Of a DNA stretch of 21,533 nt, positions 1-7,887 are shown piece by piece. The notes beneath the pieces are model-generated. The model ran no database searches. It saw nothing but the letters and a program-made list of their open reading frames with translations, and was not told the origin of the DNA. The stretch comes from an uncultured bacterium (GTDB lineage Bacteria > Bdellovibrionota_C > UBA2361 > CAKMMH01). Location: contig CAKMMH010000006.1 in assembly GCA_927798255.1 (NCBI GenBank), forward strand, positions 1 to 21,533, read 5' to 3'. Each line of letters opens with the position of its first letter. The stretch's first letter is position 1. The translations under genes were made by a program, and so were the position numbers.

Positions 1-1321
1 AGCAGATATTGCCTACACTTCAGCATTTCATAAATCAGGCGTAATTAGAGCAAATAGCTTTGAGGCTTTATTTGACATCTCACTTGCTCTTTCAATGCAA
101 AAAACTCCAAAAGGAAAAAATGTTGCAGTTATAACAAACGCAGGTGGTCCTGGCATCATGGCAACTGATGCAATCGAAAATAGTGGAATGAAAATGGCAG
201 AGCTTGATAAAACTCTGCAAGCAGAACTTGCTTCAAAACTTCCAGCTGCTGCTTCTGTTCATAATCCAATCGATATTCTTGGGGATGGTAGTCCAGATAA
301 ATATGCAGAAGCTTTAATCACAGCTCAAAAAGATCCTAATGTGGATTCAATTGTTGTTATCTTAACTCCTCAAGCTATGACAAAAGCTGTAGAATCTGCA
401 GAAGAAATTGCAAAGAATATGACAGGCGAAAAACCAGTTATTGCAGTATGGATGGGTGGTGTAATAGTAGATAAAGGTAGAGATGTTCTAAGCAAAAACG
501 GAATCCCTAGCTTTACTGACCCTGTAAGAGCAATTGCTACATTAAAGACAATGCTTGACTACGGAACTTGGTTAAATAAAAAAGAAGAAACACCTCAAAG
601 CTTTAACGTTGATAAAAACGCTGTTAAGGCAATCTTAGATGATGCTAAAGCTAAAGGCTTAAAACAATTAGGTGAAGTTGAAACAAAAGCTATGTTTAAA
701 GCATATGGAGTTTCAATTCCAAACGGTGGACTTGCTAAAACTAAAGAAGAAGCAGGAAAAATTGCAGAGAATGCTGGCTATCCAATCGCTATGAAAATTT
801 CTTCACCAGACATTATTCATAAATCAGATGTTGGTGGTGTTAAACTTTTCTTAAAATCAAAAGAAGAAGTTGAAGCAGCATTTGAAGAAATGACAACAAG
901 AATTGCTAAGGCAAAACCAGAAGCAAAAATTGTTGGAACATACTTAGAGAGAATGTGTGATGGCGGAAAAGAAGTTATCATCGGTATGACTCGTGACCCT
1001 CAATTTGGTCCAATGATAATGTTTGGATTAGGTGGTATCTTCGTAGAAGTTATGAAAGATGTTGTATTTAGACTTGCACCTCTAACAAAATCAGATGCTG
1101 AAGAAATGGTTCAAAGCATTAAATCTTACCCAATCTTAAAGGGTGTTAGAGGACACGCTGGATACGATACAGATAAGATTGTCGACGCTCTTCAACGCAT
1201 AAGTCAACTTGTTGTTGATTTCCCTGAAATTAAAGAAATGGATATTAACCCATTCTTTGTAGGGGAAAGAGGAAAGGAGGGGGCGACTTCTCTTGCTGCT
1301 GACGGCCGTATGACTATATAA
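1..1321 (+). CDS. ADP-forming acyl/acetyl-CoA synthetase, 5'-truncated by window edge
   Basis: The frame is open from base 2, so the gene begins upstream of the window; the first in-window ATG at base 95 is internal, because the residues before it (ADIAYTSAFHKSGVIRANSF) are typical of this family. About 439 residues are visible: the second succinyl-CoA-ligase-like domain (with GGPGIM near residue 48 of the visible part), then an ATP-grasp domain. The ATP-grasp part contains SPDIIHKSDVGGVKL, whose His (about visible residue 273) corresponds to the conserved beta-domain phosphohistidine. The enzyme family interconverts acyl-CoA + ADP + Pi with acid + ATP + CoA in the cytoplasm, giving ATP from acetyl-CoA in fermenters. 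The other phosphohistidine region, SHTGAL-like, would lie just outside the window. The C-terminus reaches the usual MDINPFFV...ADGRM end, but with an extra RGKEGATSL stretch, and its stop codon lies in a long inverted repeat. Substrate (acetate versus other acids) cannot be told. Confidence 0.9.
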   Translation, partial: ADIAYTSAFHKSGVIRANSFEALFDISLALSMQKTPKGKNVAVITNAGGPGIMATDAIENSGMKMAELDKTLQAELASKLPAAASVHNPIDILGDGSPDKYAEALITAQKDPNVDSIVVILTPQAMTKAVESAEEIAKNMTGEKPVIAVWMGGVIVDKGRDVLSKNGIPSFTDPVRAIATLKTMLDYGTWLNKKEETPQSFNVDKNAVKAILDDAKAKGLKQLGEVETKAMFKAYGVSIPNGGLAKTKEEAGKIAENAGYPIAMKISSPDIIHKSDVGGVKLFLKSKEEVEAAFEEMTTRIAKAKPEAKIVGTYLERMCDGGKEVIIGMTRDPQFGPMIMFGLGGIFVEVMKDVVFRLAPLTKSDAEEMVQSIKSYPILKGVRGHAGYDTDKIVDALQRISQLVVDFPEIKEMDINPFFVGERGKEGATSLAADGRMTI

Positions 1322-1447
1322 AAACGAGCGATGCATTCGAGATAGCGTCGTTATTTGAGGGAGACGCCGTCCTCGCTGTACTTTAGTACAGCTGTGGATG
1401 CGTCCCCTCAAATTCCTAGCTCTCTCGACGCCTCACACGTTTTTATA
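1317..1447. repeat. Long imperfect inverted repeat at the 3' end of the synthetase gene
   Basis: The ends TATAAAAACG (1317-1326) and CGTTTTTATA (1438-1447) are exact reverse complements. Further paired blocks follow inward: CGAGATAGC (1338-1346) with GCT-CTCTCG, ATTTGAGGGAGACGC with GCGTCCCCTCAAAT, and a central perfect GCTGTACT-TT-AGTACAGC. The whole 131 bp can fold into one long interrupted hairpin and is much richer in G+C than the bases around it. It contains the stop codon of the upstream gene and ends in a T-run, so it would act as a terminator. Its size and structure resemble palindromic mobile units (such as Rickettsia palindromic elements or MITEs) more than an ordinary terminator. 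No second copy was seen in the window. Confidence 0.75.
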
Positions 1448-1621
1448 AGGGCGTTAAAGTATAAGATTTTTTCTAAAGTTCATTAATATTCATCTTTCGA
1501 TGAAGTTCTACTAAAACGTCTTGTCAATTTTCGCGTCTTGCCTGTTAAATGCGGGCAGTGCGTGATTTCTTTTTTGCGCCTTGCTTGCTTTTTTGGTTGT
1601 TTATTAATTTAATATTTAAAA

Positions 1622-3163
1622 TTAATAATCCTCTTGTGTTAATACATCCTTTGAAACACTTTTCTTGATAAAATTTAAATAAAGTATTGATTTAAATCTT
1701 TCTAAAGAATTTAGCTTCCCACTAGTTACCCTGTATAGGTGATTATAAAAATCATGTATTTCTTTATTTTGTATAATATTTTTCTCTTCTCTTATGCTTT
1801 CTATATAGCCTGTCGGAATTCTTCGTTCAACATGCCCTGGCCTAAACCTAATATTATCGCTAGCTGGAATTCTTGCTAAAAGAGGTTGATTTAGTGCATA
1901 TACATCTAAAATGTATATATTAGGTCCGAGTGTTAATGCGGTAATTGCTCCAGAACCTCGTTCCATTTCGATATTTGTAGCTTTTTTAAAATCCCAGTTA
2001 AGTGTTGCTGAATTTTTGGTTTCTCTTATTGCAGCTTTTAAATTTCTATTTTGATAATATTCACCTTGCTCATCAGCTATGCCTTTATACCAATAATGTC
2101 CAGGTAATGTATAAAATCCTCGCTTCTCCATAGTGATACTTAATATACCAGAAATGATTATTAACGTTGTAAAAATGGAAGGCTCTATATAATTTTTGAA
2201 TATCAGATATCTAAATTTTAAAACACTAAAAAATAATACTGGTGTAAAAAATCTTCCAGCCATAAAATCGCCACCAACATATATGATGTAGCAAACATAT
2301 AATATTATTCCAATATTTATTGCCAGAAAATTTTTCTTATAAAAAAACAAAAATAAACTTAAAATTAACATAAACATTGCAAACGGATCAAATAAAAGAA
2401 AACTTGTAATATAATTTAATCCTTGCCTTATATAAATTTCTAAAGGAATACCAGTATATTGCTTAGCATAATATGTATTAGGGAAAGGAAATCCGTAATA
2501 ATACAATGAAAACAATTCCCATAAAGATGCCGGCACAGAATATGTTAGAAATGTTAAGATGATAGTTTTTATTTTAATATTAGATGTCTTTGATATATAT
2601 AATATGTATGGAAATGTTAGTAGTATTAAATCTTGCCGTGTTAAAAATATTAATGAAAAAATAAGAAAGAATAAGCCTAGTTTTCTTTTATCGCTTTTAT
2701 ATAGAGAGTTTCTTATATTTTCACCGATTATTACAAGAAGTAATAATAAAAGATGAGAAAGAGGTGCCTCAAGACCAGATGTGGAAAAATTGATATAAGA
2801 TTTTGAGCATATTAACGTCACAGAGCCAATAATAAGTGAAAATAAATTATTTCTATTGTAAATAATAAATAAAATAAAAGTTAGAAGTGATATAATAATG
2901 GAAAGATAAAAAGGGGTTAGATACCAATTTTTTGTCAAAAAATAAGTAAAAGATAAAAGAAAAAACCATAAAGGATGTGTAAAAGGTTGGACTCTTTCAC
3001 CAACATTACTAACAGGTCCGTATCCATTAACAAAATTTAAAACAGCACGCATTGTTATCATAATATCATCGCATGCCCAAGCATTTAAGAAAACGCGGTA
3101 TGAATATATACTAAATAATAATAGGGGACATATAAAAGCAATTAAGATTTTTTTAACTTTCAT
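1622..3163 (-). CDS. GT-C family membrane glycosyltransferase (AftB/LphB-like)
   Basis: Protein of 513 residues with about ten hydrophobic segments. The start at 3163 is chosen over an upstream in-frame ATG at 3202 because AAGGAG lies seven bases before it. After the first membrane segment comes DD at residues 32-33, followed by NFxNGYG and GERVQPFTHPLW (55-66). This is the signature of the mannosyl/arabinofuranosyltransferase-like family that includes mycobacterial AftB and Legionella LphB. These enzymes use polyprenyl-phosphate sugars and add a sugar to an envelope glycan on the periplasmic side, with the DD pair as catalytic motif. The C-terminal soluble part has the family's ILDVYALNQPLLARIPA and FRPGHVERRIPTGY segments. 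It sits 42 bases after another polytopic membrane gene, so the two probably form an operon that modifies a surface glycan. Sugar and acceptor are unknown. Confidence 0.8.
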   Translation of the reverse strand: MKVKKILIAFICPLLLFSIYSYRVFLNAWACDDIMITMRAVLNFVNGYGPVSNVGERVQPFTHPLWFFLLSFTYFLTKNWYLTPFYLSIIISLLTFILFIIYNRNNLFSLIIGSVTLICSKSYINFSTSGLEAPLSHLLLLLLVIIGENIRNSLYKSDKRKLGLFFLIFSLIFLTRQDLILLTFPYILYISKTSNIKIKTIILTFLTYSVPASLWELFSLYYYGFPFPNTYYAKQYTGIPLEIYIRQGLNYITSFLLFDPFAMFMLILSLFLFFYKKNFLAINIGIILYVCYIIYVGGDFMAGRFFTPVLFFSVLKFRYLIFKNYIEPSIFTTLIIISGILSITMEKRGFYTLPGHYWYKGIADEQGEYYQNRNLKAAIRETKNSATLNWDFKKATNIEMERGSGAITALTLGPNIYILDVYALNQPLLARIPASDNIRFRPGHVERRIPTGYIESIREEKNIIQNKEIHDFYNHLYRVTSGKLNSLERFKSILYLNFIKKSVSKDVLTQEDY

Positions 3164-3205
3164 AAATGACTCCTTAAAAATTCTTCTAAAAAAGGAAAGC
3201 ACAAT

Positions 3206-4774
3206 TTAATTTTCTGGTGTATGCAATTTAATTTCACAGGGATCTTCTCGTGTCAAACAAATATTACCATTTTTATTATCACATACACATTCTTGTTTTT
3301 CTGATTTTTTTAGATGAATAATTTGATTATGGATATTTGTCCTTTTACATGCTATACCAGAAAGATATAAAATCCCTTTAAATGTTGGGTAAAAGATAGG
3401 GGACGTGCCGTTATCACATAGTGTAATTTTATTAACAGTTTTAATATCTTTTGTTTCATTAGCTAATTTTTCGATACTATTTAAACAATTTGTAGCAAAA
3501 TCTTTGTTTATATCAAAATTATAATGAGTAAAAATATTTAATTTGTATATAAAGATTCCTAAAGATATAAGCAATAATAAACTGTTAATTGTTTTAGGAG
3601 AATTTTCAAGTACTTTTGTTAAGACAATTTTTAAAAGAATGACCGTAAGTACAATTAATGAAAAATAAAAATTTACAAATCTATGTCCTCTAAGATATGT
3701 CGTTGAAAAAAATGGTGTAACAAATGAAAATATTAGAAATAGTGTTACAAACATAGTAAATAGTTTATTTTGGTTAAAAGTATAAAAATATTTTTTATCT
3801 TTACTTAATTTAATAAGTAATAATGCTACTATAAAAAGAACACTTGCTAAAATTATAACATCTAAAAAGCCAGAATTTGCGGGCATTTCTGATATATATA
3901 TTTCATTAAGAGGCGTCCTAAACAAAAATCGAATTTCTTTTATTCTTTCTAGAAGATTTTGAAATAACTCATTAAAATCAAAAAAATGAGCGTGTTCACC
4001 TTGAATTTTAATGAAACTTTCACCTCTTGCAGTAAAAATTCTTAAATCTAATTTTAAATCTGGTTTACAATATTTTAGTAACATTATGGAAAAAATAGAT
4101 GAAATAGTATATGAGGCAAAAAGTTTTTTGTGTTTAATTAAAAGAAATAAAAATATAATTCCCCACATGGCAATGTTAACAGGCCTTGAAATGCAATATA
4201 CTTCGAATCCAAAATTTATAAATAAAAATGGTAGAATAATTGCGTATAATGTCGCTATTTTTTTATTTTCTTTTGTAGCTTCTTCGAAAAGGAAAACAAT
4301 TAAAAATAAAAAGCTTGTTAAAGTAAGTGACGTTATAGCTAATTTATATTCAAAAACATATGATAAAAATTGTGACGAGAGACAGCTAAAAGATATTGTC
4401 AAAAAAGTTATTAAAAAATTTTTTGTAAGAAGGAAGACAAGTAAGCAAAGCGATAATGTAAAAATTGAATAAGCTAATAAGTGCACTATCCTATGGATTT
4501 TAAAGGGGGACGCGTATTCATAGAATATTTTTGATGGTAAAGTGTAAAATAAACTATCTTCTCTTGAGGGTGTGACATTATCACTCATACCGAATGTTTT
4601 AAATTTGTTTTCAAAATCACAAACATTTTGAAAATTGTTATCTAAATGTGAAAAGCCATACATTTCAAATGTATACACTCTGTCAAAATTAAATAATTCT
4701 TTTGAAACCAAAAAAATACATAAAAGACAAGTTAAAATAAGAAGGAAACTTTTTAGGTATTTATTAATTAACAT
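3206..4774 (-). CDS. Polytopic membrane protein with Cys-rich C-terminal periplasmic tail, possibly GT-C type
   Basis: Protein of 522 residues that I do not recognise. It has an N-terminal membrane helix (about residues 8-25), then a soluble loop with CDF and SREDSLFY, then roughly nine further hydrophobic stretches up to about residue 415. A soluble C-terminal tail follows (about 420-522). The tail has six or more cysteines (TLCDNGTSP, GIACKRT, QECVCDNKNG, NICLTREDPC), which suggests a disulfide-bonded extracytoplasmic domain. The general plan, a loop after the first helix with many helices and a C-terminal soluble domain, matches GT-C glycosyltransferases and O-antigen-type membrane enzymes. 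No clear DD or DE motif marks it as one. It is upstream of, and close to, the AftB/LphB-like gene, which is the best clue to its job. No good ribosome binding site is visible before the ATG at 4774, so the start is uncertain. Confidence 0.7.
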   Translation of the reverse strand: MLINKYLKSFLLILTCLLCIFLVSKELFNFDRVYTFEMYGFSHLDNNFQNVCDFENKFKTFGMSDNVTPSREDSLFYTLPSKIFYEYASPFKIHRIVHLLAYSIFTLSLCLLVFLLTKNFLITFLTISFSCLSSQFLSYVFEYKLAITSLTLTSFLFLIVFLFEEATKENKKIATLYAIILPFLFINFGFEVYCISRPVNIAMWGIIFLFLLIKHKKLFASYTISSIFSIMLLKYCKPDLKLDLRIFTARGESFIKIQGEHAHFFDFNELFQNLLERIKEIRFLFRTPLNEIYISEMPANSGFLDVIILASVLFIVALLLIKLSKDKKYFYTFNQNKLFTMFVTLFLIFSFVTPFFSTTYLRGHRFVNFYFSLIVLTVILLKIVLTKVLENSPKTINSLLLLISLGIFIYKLNIFTHYNFDINKDFATNCLNSIEKLANETKDIKTVNKITLCDNGTSPIFYPTFKGILYLSGIACKRTNIHNQIIHLKKSEKQECVCDNKNGNICLTREDPCEIKLHTPEN

Positions 4775-4814
4775 TTTTTTAATATATAAAAATATAAAAC
4801 AATAAAAAATAAAA

Positions 4815-4904
4815 CGGAGAAAGAGGGATTCGAACCCTCGGTACGCTTATTAGGCGTACGCACGCTTTCCAAGCGTGTGCCTTAAGCCACTCGGCCATCT
4901 CTCC
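4815..4904 (-). tRNA. tRNA-Ser, anticodon GGA
   Basis: The minus strand reads as a full class II tRNA of 90 nt. The acceptor GGAGAGA pairs with TTTCTCC. A D arm TGGCCGAGTGGCTTAAGGCA is followed by the anticodon stem CGCTT and loop with GGA. A long variable arm (GTACGC...GCGTAC) and a T arm GAGGGTTCGAATCCCTC complete it. The long variable arm is diagnostic for serine, and GGA reads UCC/UCU. The discriminator is G at 4815, and CCA is not encoded, so it must be added by the CCA-adding enzyme. A T-rich tract follows. Confidence 0.97.
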
Positions 4905-5003
4905 AAAAACTAAGTTAAATTTTAAGTAAAAAATAGATAAAAAGCTATAGTTTGTTTTGAAAGTCGCTAACTATATTAAGGACTAATGGTAAATGGTTTT
5001 TTA

Positions 5004-5765
5004 TTAGAATCCTTTTCCTTTATTTCTTAGCGTTGAAAAAGTATTTGGGTCACTAAAATTAATCATATCGCCTAAAATCCAGCCATATTTATTATCAGCA
5101 CTTTTTACCCTGTACCAAGCGCCATGGTTTTTATCAAGTTTTAGCCTTGTGTTTGCTTTTACAAGATAGATAAGTTTTGAAGAAAGCGATGGAAGTGTGT
5201 GTAAGCTTACATCATCTGTTACATATACAAAAGAAGTATTTTCATCATCGTTAACTTCATCTTCAAAATAATCAGTAGAAATTGTAAAAAATCTTTTACT
5301 AATTGCTTTCTTAGAACTACTATCTTGGCTATTTTTTAATGTTAAGTTTAGTTTTGTTAAAGAAGTATTTGTTTTTGAATTTACATTATTTATTTCAGAT
5401 ACTTTGTTGCTTGCAATAATTATAGGTTGAGTCAATTGAGGATTTTTCTTTACTTCATTTTTTATTTCATTTTTCTTCATTGCAATTTGTTTTCTTAAAT
5501 TTTTTCTCTTTAAGATTCTTTTTAAATAATTATCTTGGTATGAAACTTCAATTAATTTAGATTTAGAGTCATCATCTGTCTTTTTTAATGTAACTTTAGT
5601 TTCTTTCTTTTCATTTTTTACTTGAGGATTACTTAATAATTTTAAAATTTTTTCTTCTTTATTTTTTAAAGTTTCTAATGTCTCTTCATGTGAAAAGGCA
5701 ACATTAACAGGCAAACTAGCAATAATTATGAGGGAAATTAATGTAATAAAAGTATTTTTTTTCAT
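5004..5765 (-). CDS. Secreted SH3-domain (SH3b-like) protein
   Basis: Protein of 253 residues. It starts with a signal peptide (MKKNTFITLISLIIIASLPV..., probable cleavage near residue 25 after AFS). A lysine-rich, low-complexity middle of about 150 residues follows. The C-terminal domain (about 178-242) carries VYVTDDVSLHTLPSLSSKLI, then ANTRLKLDKNHGAWYRVK and GWILGDMI. This is the bacterial SH3b pattern: a variable strand, a GxWYRV core and a final GWI/GWV strand. Such domains in exported proteins commonly bind cell-wall peptides or other periplasmic partners. No catalytic domain is present, so it is a binding or scaffold protein rather than a hydrolase. It stands alone between the tRNA and the divergent prepilin gene. 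The ribosome binding site is weak. Confidence 0.75.
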   Translation of the reverse strand: MKKNTFITLISLIIIASLPVNVAFSHEETLETLKNKEEKILKLLSNPQVKNEKKETKVTLKKTDDDSKSKLIEVSYQDNYLKRILKRKNLRKQIAMKKNEIKNEVKKNPQLTQPIIIASNKVSEINNVNSKTNTSLTKLNLTLKNSQDSSSKKAISKRFFTISTDYFEDEVNDDENTSFVYVTDDVSLHTLPSLSSKLIYLVKANTRLKLDKNHGAWYRVKSADNKYGWILGDMINFSDPNTFSTLRNKGKGF

Positions 5766-6004
5766 AGTTTATAATCTTTTAATATTTTTTGCTTTAAGTT
5801 TATAAAAATTGAAAAAACAAGAAAGAAAAGTATAAAGATTAACCTTGACTTGTTAGTTTTAAATATTACTAACTAGAATCATGAAAGAGTAAATTATCAT
5901 AAATTTAATAAAAAGTCGAATTTTCCTTTTTGAAAAAGCAAATTCAGTATTGTTATTCTCGATTATTTTAAAGTGTAACATATTTTTTATAAAAGGATTT
6001 TCTC

Positions 6005-6385
6005 ATGAAATTTTATACTCAAAAAGGATTTACATTATTAGAATTGCTTATAACTATGTGTATTATAATGATTCTTGCCGGCATAGCCATACCGTCATAC
6101 AAAGATTACAAGAAAAAAGCATATAATGTTAGGGCTCTTTCGGACCTTAAAAATATCTCTACTGCAGAGGAGCTTTATTATATTGATAATGAAAAGTATT
6201 TTGCATGTAAGGACTCTGCTTGTACTAGTCTTCCAAGTATTAAGAATATATCTCAAGGTGTTAAAGTAACAGTTACGGTTAAAAAAGATTCATTTACAGT
6301 AACATCAAAGCATGAACTTGGAGGGAAAGAATATACATTCGATAGTGCAAACGGACTTATTACTAATAAAGATATTAATGTTTAG
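6005..6385 (+). CDS. Type IV prepilin (PilA-like)
   Basis: Protein of 126 residues with a short basic leader MKFYTQKG and then FTLLELLITMCIIMILAGIAIPSY. This is a textbook class III signal: prepilin peptidase cuts after Gly8, leaving Phe at +1 and Glu at +5. The segment KKKAYNVRALSDLKNISTAEELYY after the hydrophobic spine resembles short PilA proteins of Deltaproteobacteria. The C-terminal globular part has Cys68 and Cys73, which could form a small disulfide loop, and ends in beta-strand-like sequence. The ATG is preceded by AAAGGA at a fitting distance. The product would be a major or minor pilin for a type IV pilus, or a type II secretion pseudopilin. No assembly genes are in the window, so which of these is open. 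Confidence 0.88.
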   Translation: MKFYTQKGFTLLELLITMCIIMILAGIAIPSYKDYKKKAYNVRALSDLKNISTAEELYYIDNEKYFACKDSACTSLPSIKNISQGVKVTVTVKKDSFTVTSKHELGGKEYTFDSANGLITNKDINV

Positions 6386-6402
6386 TGTTTAAAATGCTTA
6401 AA

Positions 6403-6438
6403 AAGCTTGCGTATTTTCACTTGAAACTAGGCAAGCTT
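6403..6438 (-). terminator. Rho-independent terminator for the minus-strand gene 6444-6757
   Basis: AAGCTTGC (6403-6410) pairs with GCAAGCTT (6431-6438), with an inner TTTCA/TGAAA hairpin. On the minus strand the stem is followed by TTTTT. It begins five bases after the stop codon of the accessory gene. It also lies after the pilin gene, but has no T-run on the plus strand. Confidence 0.6.
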
Positions 6439-6443
6439 AACGG

Positions 6444-6757
6444 TTACGGGTTAAAATCCTCAGGAAGCTTTCTTTCCTTAACGTAATAATTGATTTGCTC
6501 TTTATCCATTATTACGGGTAGAAAGTCGCGAAGTTGCTCTTTCGTGTTGAATATTAACTTAGAAAGCCTTGCCTCTGAGTTTTTATTATATGATTTAAGC
6601 TTACCTTCGATACGCTCGATGCACAGTTTGATCCTATGCTGCCTAGTTGAAGAAAATCAAGGATTTGTTTATTGTTTGTATCTTTAGGCTTGGCGTTGCA
6701 TAACAATTGGTAAAAGCGCGAAGTATCGGAAAACCTTTTTGTAAGATTTATATCCAC
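6444..6757 (-). pseudogene. Frameshifted small accessory gene, unknown function
   Basis: A GTG start at 6757 is preceded by AGAAAGG at good spacing. The first frame reads (M)DINLTKRFSDTSRF...NNKQILDFLQ and then runs into meaningless sequence. From about 6630 another frame continues as a convincing protein: RIKLCIERIEGKLKSYNKN, then EARLSKLIFNTKEQLRDFL, and ending YYVKERKLPEDFNP with stop at 6444. Joined, it would be a charged, largely helical protein of about 104 residues. A terminator hairpin follows at once, so this was a complete transcription unit, now broken by one frameshift. I do not recognise the family. Base composition is less AT-rich than the neighbouring pilin and protease genes. 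The same AGAAAG-type ribosome binding site precedes other unfamiliar minus-strand genes in the window. Confidence 0.65.
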
Positions 6758-6904
6758 TTGTTACCTTTCTATCGTTAATTGTTAGAGGGAATTTGGTGGT
6801 TAAAAATGCTGTTAATTATATTGATATTTACTGTATTATGCAAATTATTAGGTTGATTTTTAGTAAGAACTAAAGAGGCAAAATATAAGATATTTTTAAT
6901 ATAA

Positions 6905-6946
6905 AAATAGCGAGATAAGAAATTTTTTATTGTTATCTCGCTATTT
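6905..6946 (-). terminator. Terminator of the serine protease gene
   Basis: AAATAGCGAGATAA (6905-6918) and TTATCTCGCTATTT (6933-6946) are perfect 14-base complements with a 14-base loop. On the minus strand the stem runs into TTTTTAT. It lies 10 bases past the protease stop codon. Confidence 0.85.
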
Positions 6947-6956
6947 AATATGAAAA

Positions 6957-7754
6957 TTAAAGTTGTTTTACGCTTGCATTTGCAAGAATAAAGCTTGTAT
7001 TTTCAGAAAAATATAATCCTGGGAAGAATGTTTTATCTCCAGAAAGGCAGTCTCCTACAGTACCACTACTTGTTACTCCAAAAACTCCAAGAACTCCATC
7101 TACATAACCAAATGCAGGTCCGCCAGAATCACCAAAACAAACATTTGTATGAGTGTCATCATAAGCTAACACAAACCCAGATTTATAAGTTTCAGAAGCC
7201 TTCATATATGCAGCTTTTAGTGTGCCATAATCTTTATTCTCGTCTTCTCCGTATCCTGCAACAATTAAAGTTTCACCATTTTTAACACTTCTACTTGTAA
7301 TAATAGGAAGAGGAGCAATGCTAAAAGTACCAGCAATTTTTACTAATGCTACGTCATTTCTATCGTAATTTCTAGCTGGTGAAGGGTTTTTATCATATAA
7401 TGGATGAATAATTGCTTGTACAGCATCATAAGTTTTGCCTCCTGCCTTGATTGCTACAGCTATAGCTCCTTCTTCAAAACAGTGAGCAGCTGTAAGAACA
7501 GTGTTACTATTAATTATTGTTCCTGTGCATAAACCTTCATTGTTGTATTCATTTGTTATATCTAATTCAACAATGGCTGATTTTGATTTATCGCATGTAA
7601 CGCCATTTATTATTTTATTTAATGATTTTGAAATACCAAGTTCTTCACACGCTGTTGAATGTGGGTCGTCGCTATGATGACTTTTTGACTCTGTACATGC
7701 ACTAGCACATAATGCTAATGATGCAATAATGCACAATAAAAATTTTTTATTCAT
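6957..7754 (-). CDS. Lipoprotein-anchored S1 (trypsin-fold) serine protease
   Basis: Protein of 265 residues. The ATG at 7754 is chosen because AAGGGA lies just upstream; an open frame extends further but has no start signals. The signal peptide ends in a lipobox LCASAC, giving a lipidated Cys20. A short linker leads to K47-IINGV, which looks like the zymogen activation site (normally R/K-IVGG). The catalytic triad is visible: His91 in VLTAAHC, Asp134 in RNDVALVKI and Ser210 in CFGDSGGP. Cys76-Cys92 match the conserved disulfide around the His. The residue six before Ser210, which sets S1 specificity, is Asn204 rather than the Asp of trypsin, so cleavage after Lys/Arg is not expected. It is likely an outer-membrane or surface protease. 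It is a single gene with its own terminator; its target is unknown. Confidence 0.9.
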   Translation of the reverse strand: MNKKFLLCIIASLALCASACTESKSHHSDDPHSTACEELGISKSLNKIINGVTCDKSKSAIVELDITNEYNNEGLCTGTIINSNTVLTAAHCFEEGAIAVAIKAGGKTYDAVQAIIHPLYDKNPSPARNYDRNDVALVKIAGTFSIAPLPIITSRSVKNGETLIVAGYGEDENKDYGTLKAAYMKASETYKSGFVLAYDDTHTNVCFGDSGGPAFGYVDGVLGVFGVTSSGTVGDCLSGDKTFFPGLYFSENTSFILANASVKQL

Positions 7755-7887
7755 AAAAAATCCCTTCTTTAAAAAATTAAAATATTTATAGGCTATATTT
7801 AAAAGTTTATAATAATAATAAAAATTAATATCAAAATAGTAAACAGCTAAGCTCACCTTTTTAAATTAACGTAAGACAATCAATATT

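Noticed and set aside
4011..4472. Plus-strand open frame of 153 residues inside the minus-strand membrane protein gene
   Set aside because: It lies wholly antisense to a hydrophobic protein with clear membrane helices; its sequence is lysine-rich antisense noise without a ribosome binding site.
5846..5875. GTTAGT...ACTAAC inverted repeat before the prepilin gene as an operator with a TTGACT -35
   Set aside because: The six-base arms are short and no -10 lies at acceptable spacing, so this could easily be chance in AT-rich sequence.
6600..6660. Programmed frameshift in the 6444-6757 gene
   Set aside because: No slippery heptamer or stimulatory structure is visible at the junction near 6630; simple gene decay is more likely.
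6490..6687. Plus-strand open frame over the broken accessory gene
   Set aside because: The minus strand gives a coherent charged protein with start signal and terminator; the plus frame has neither.
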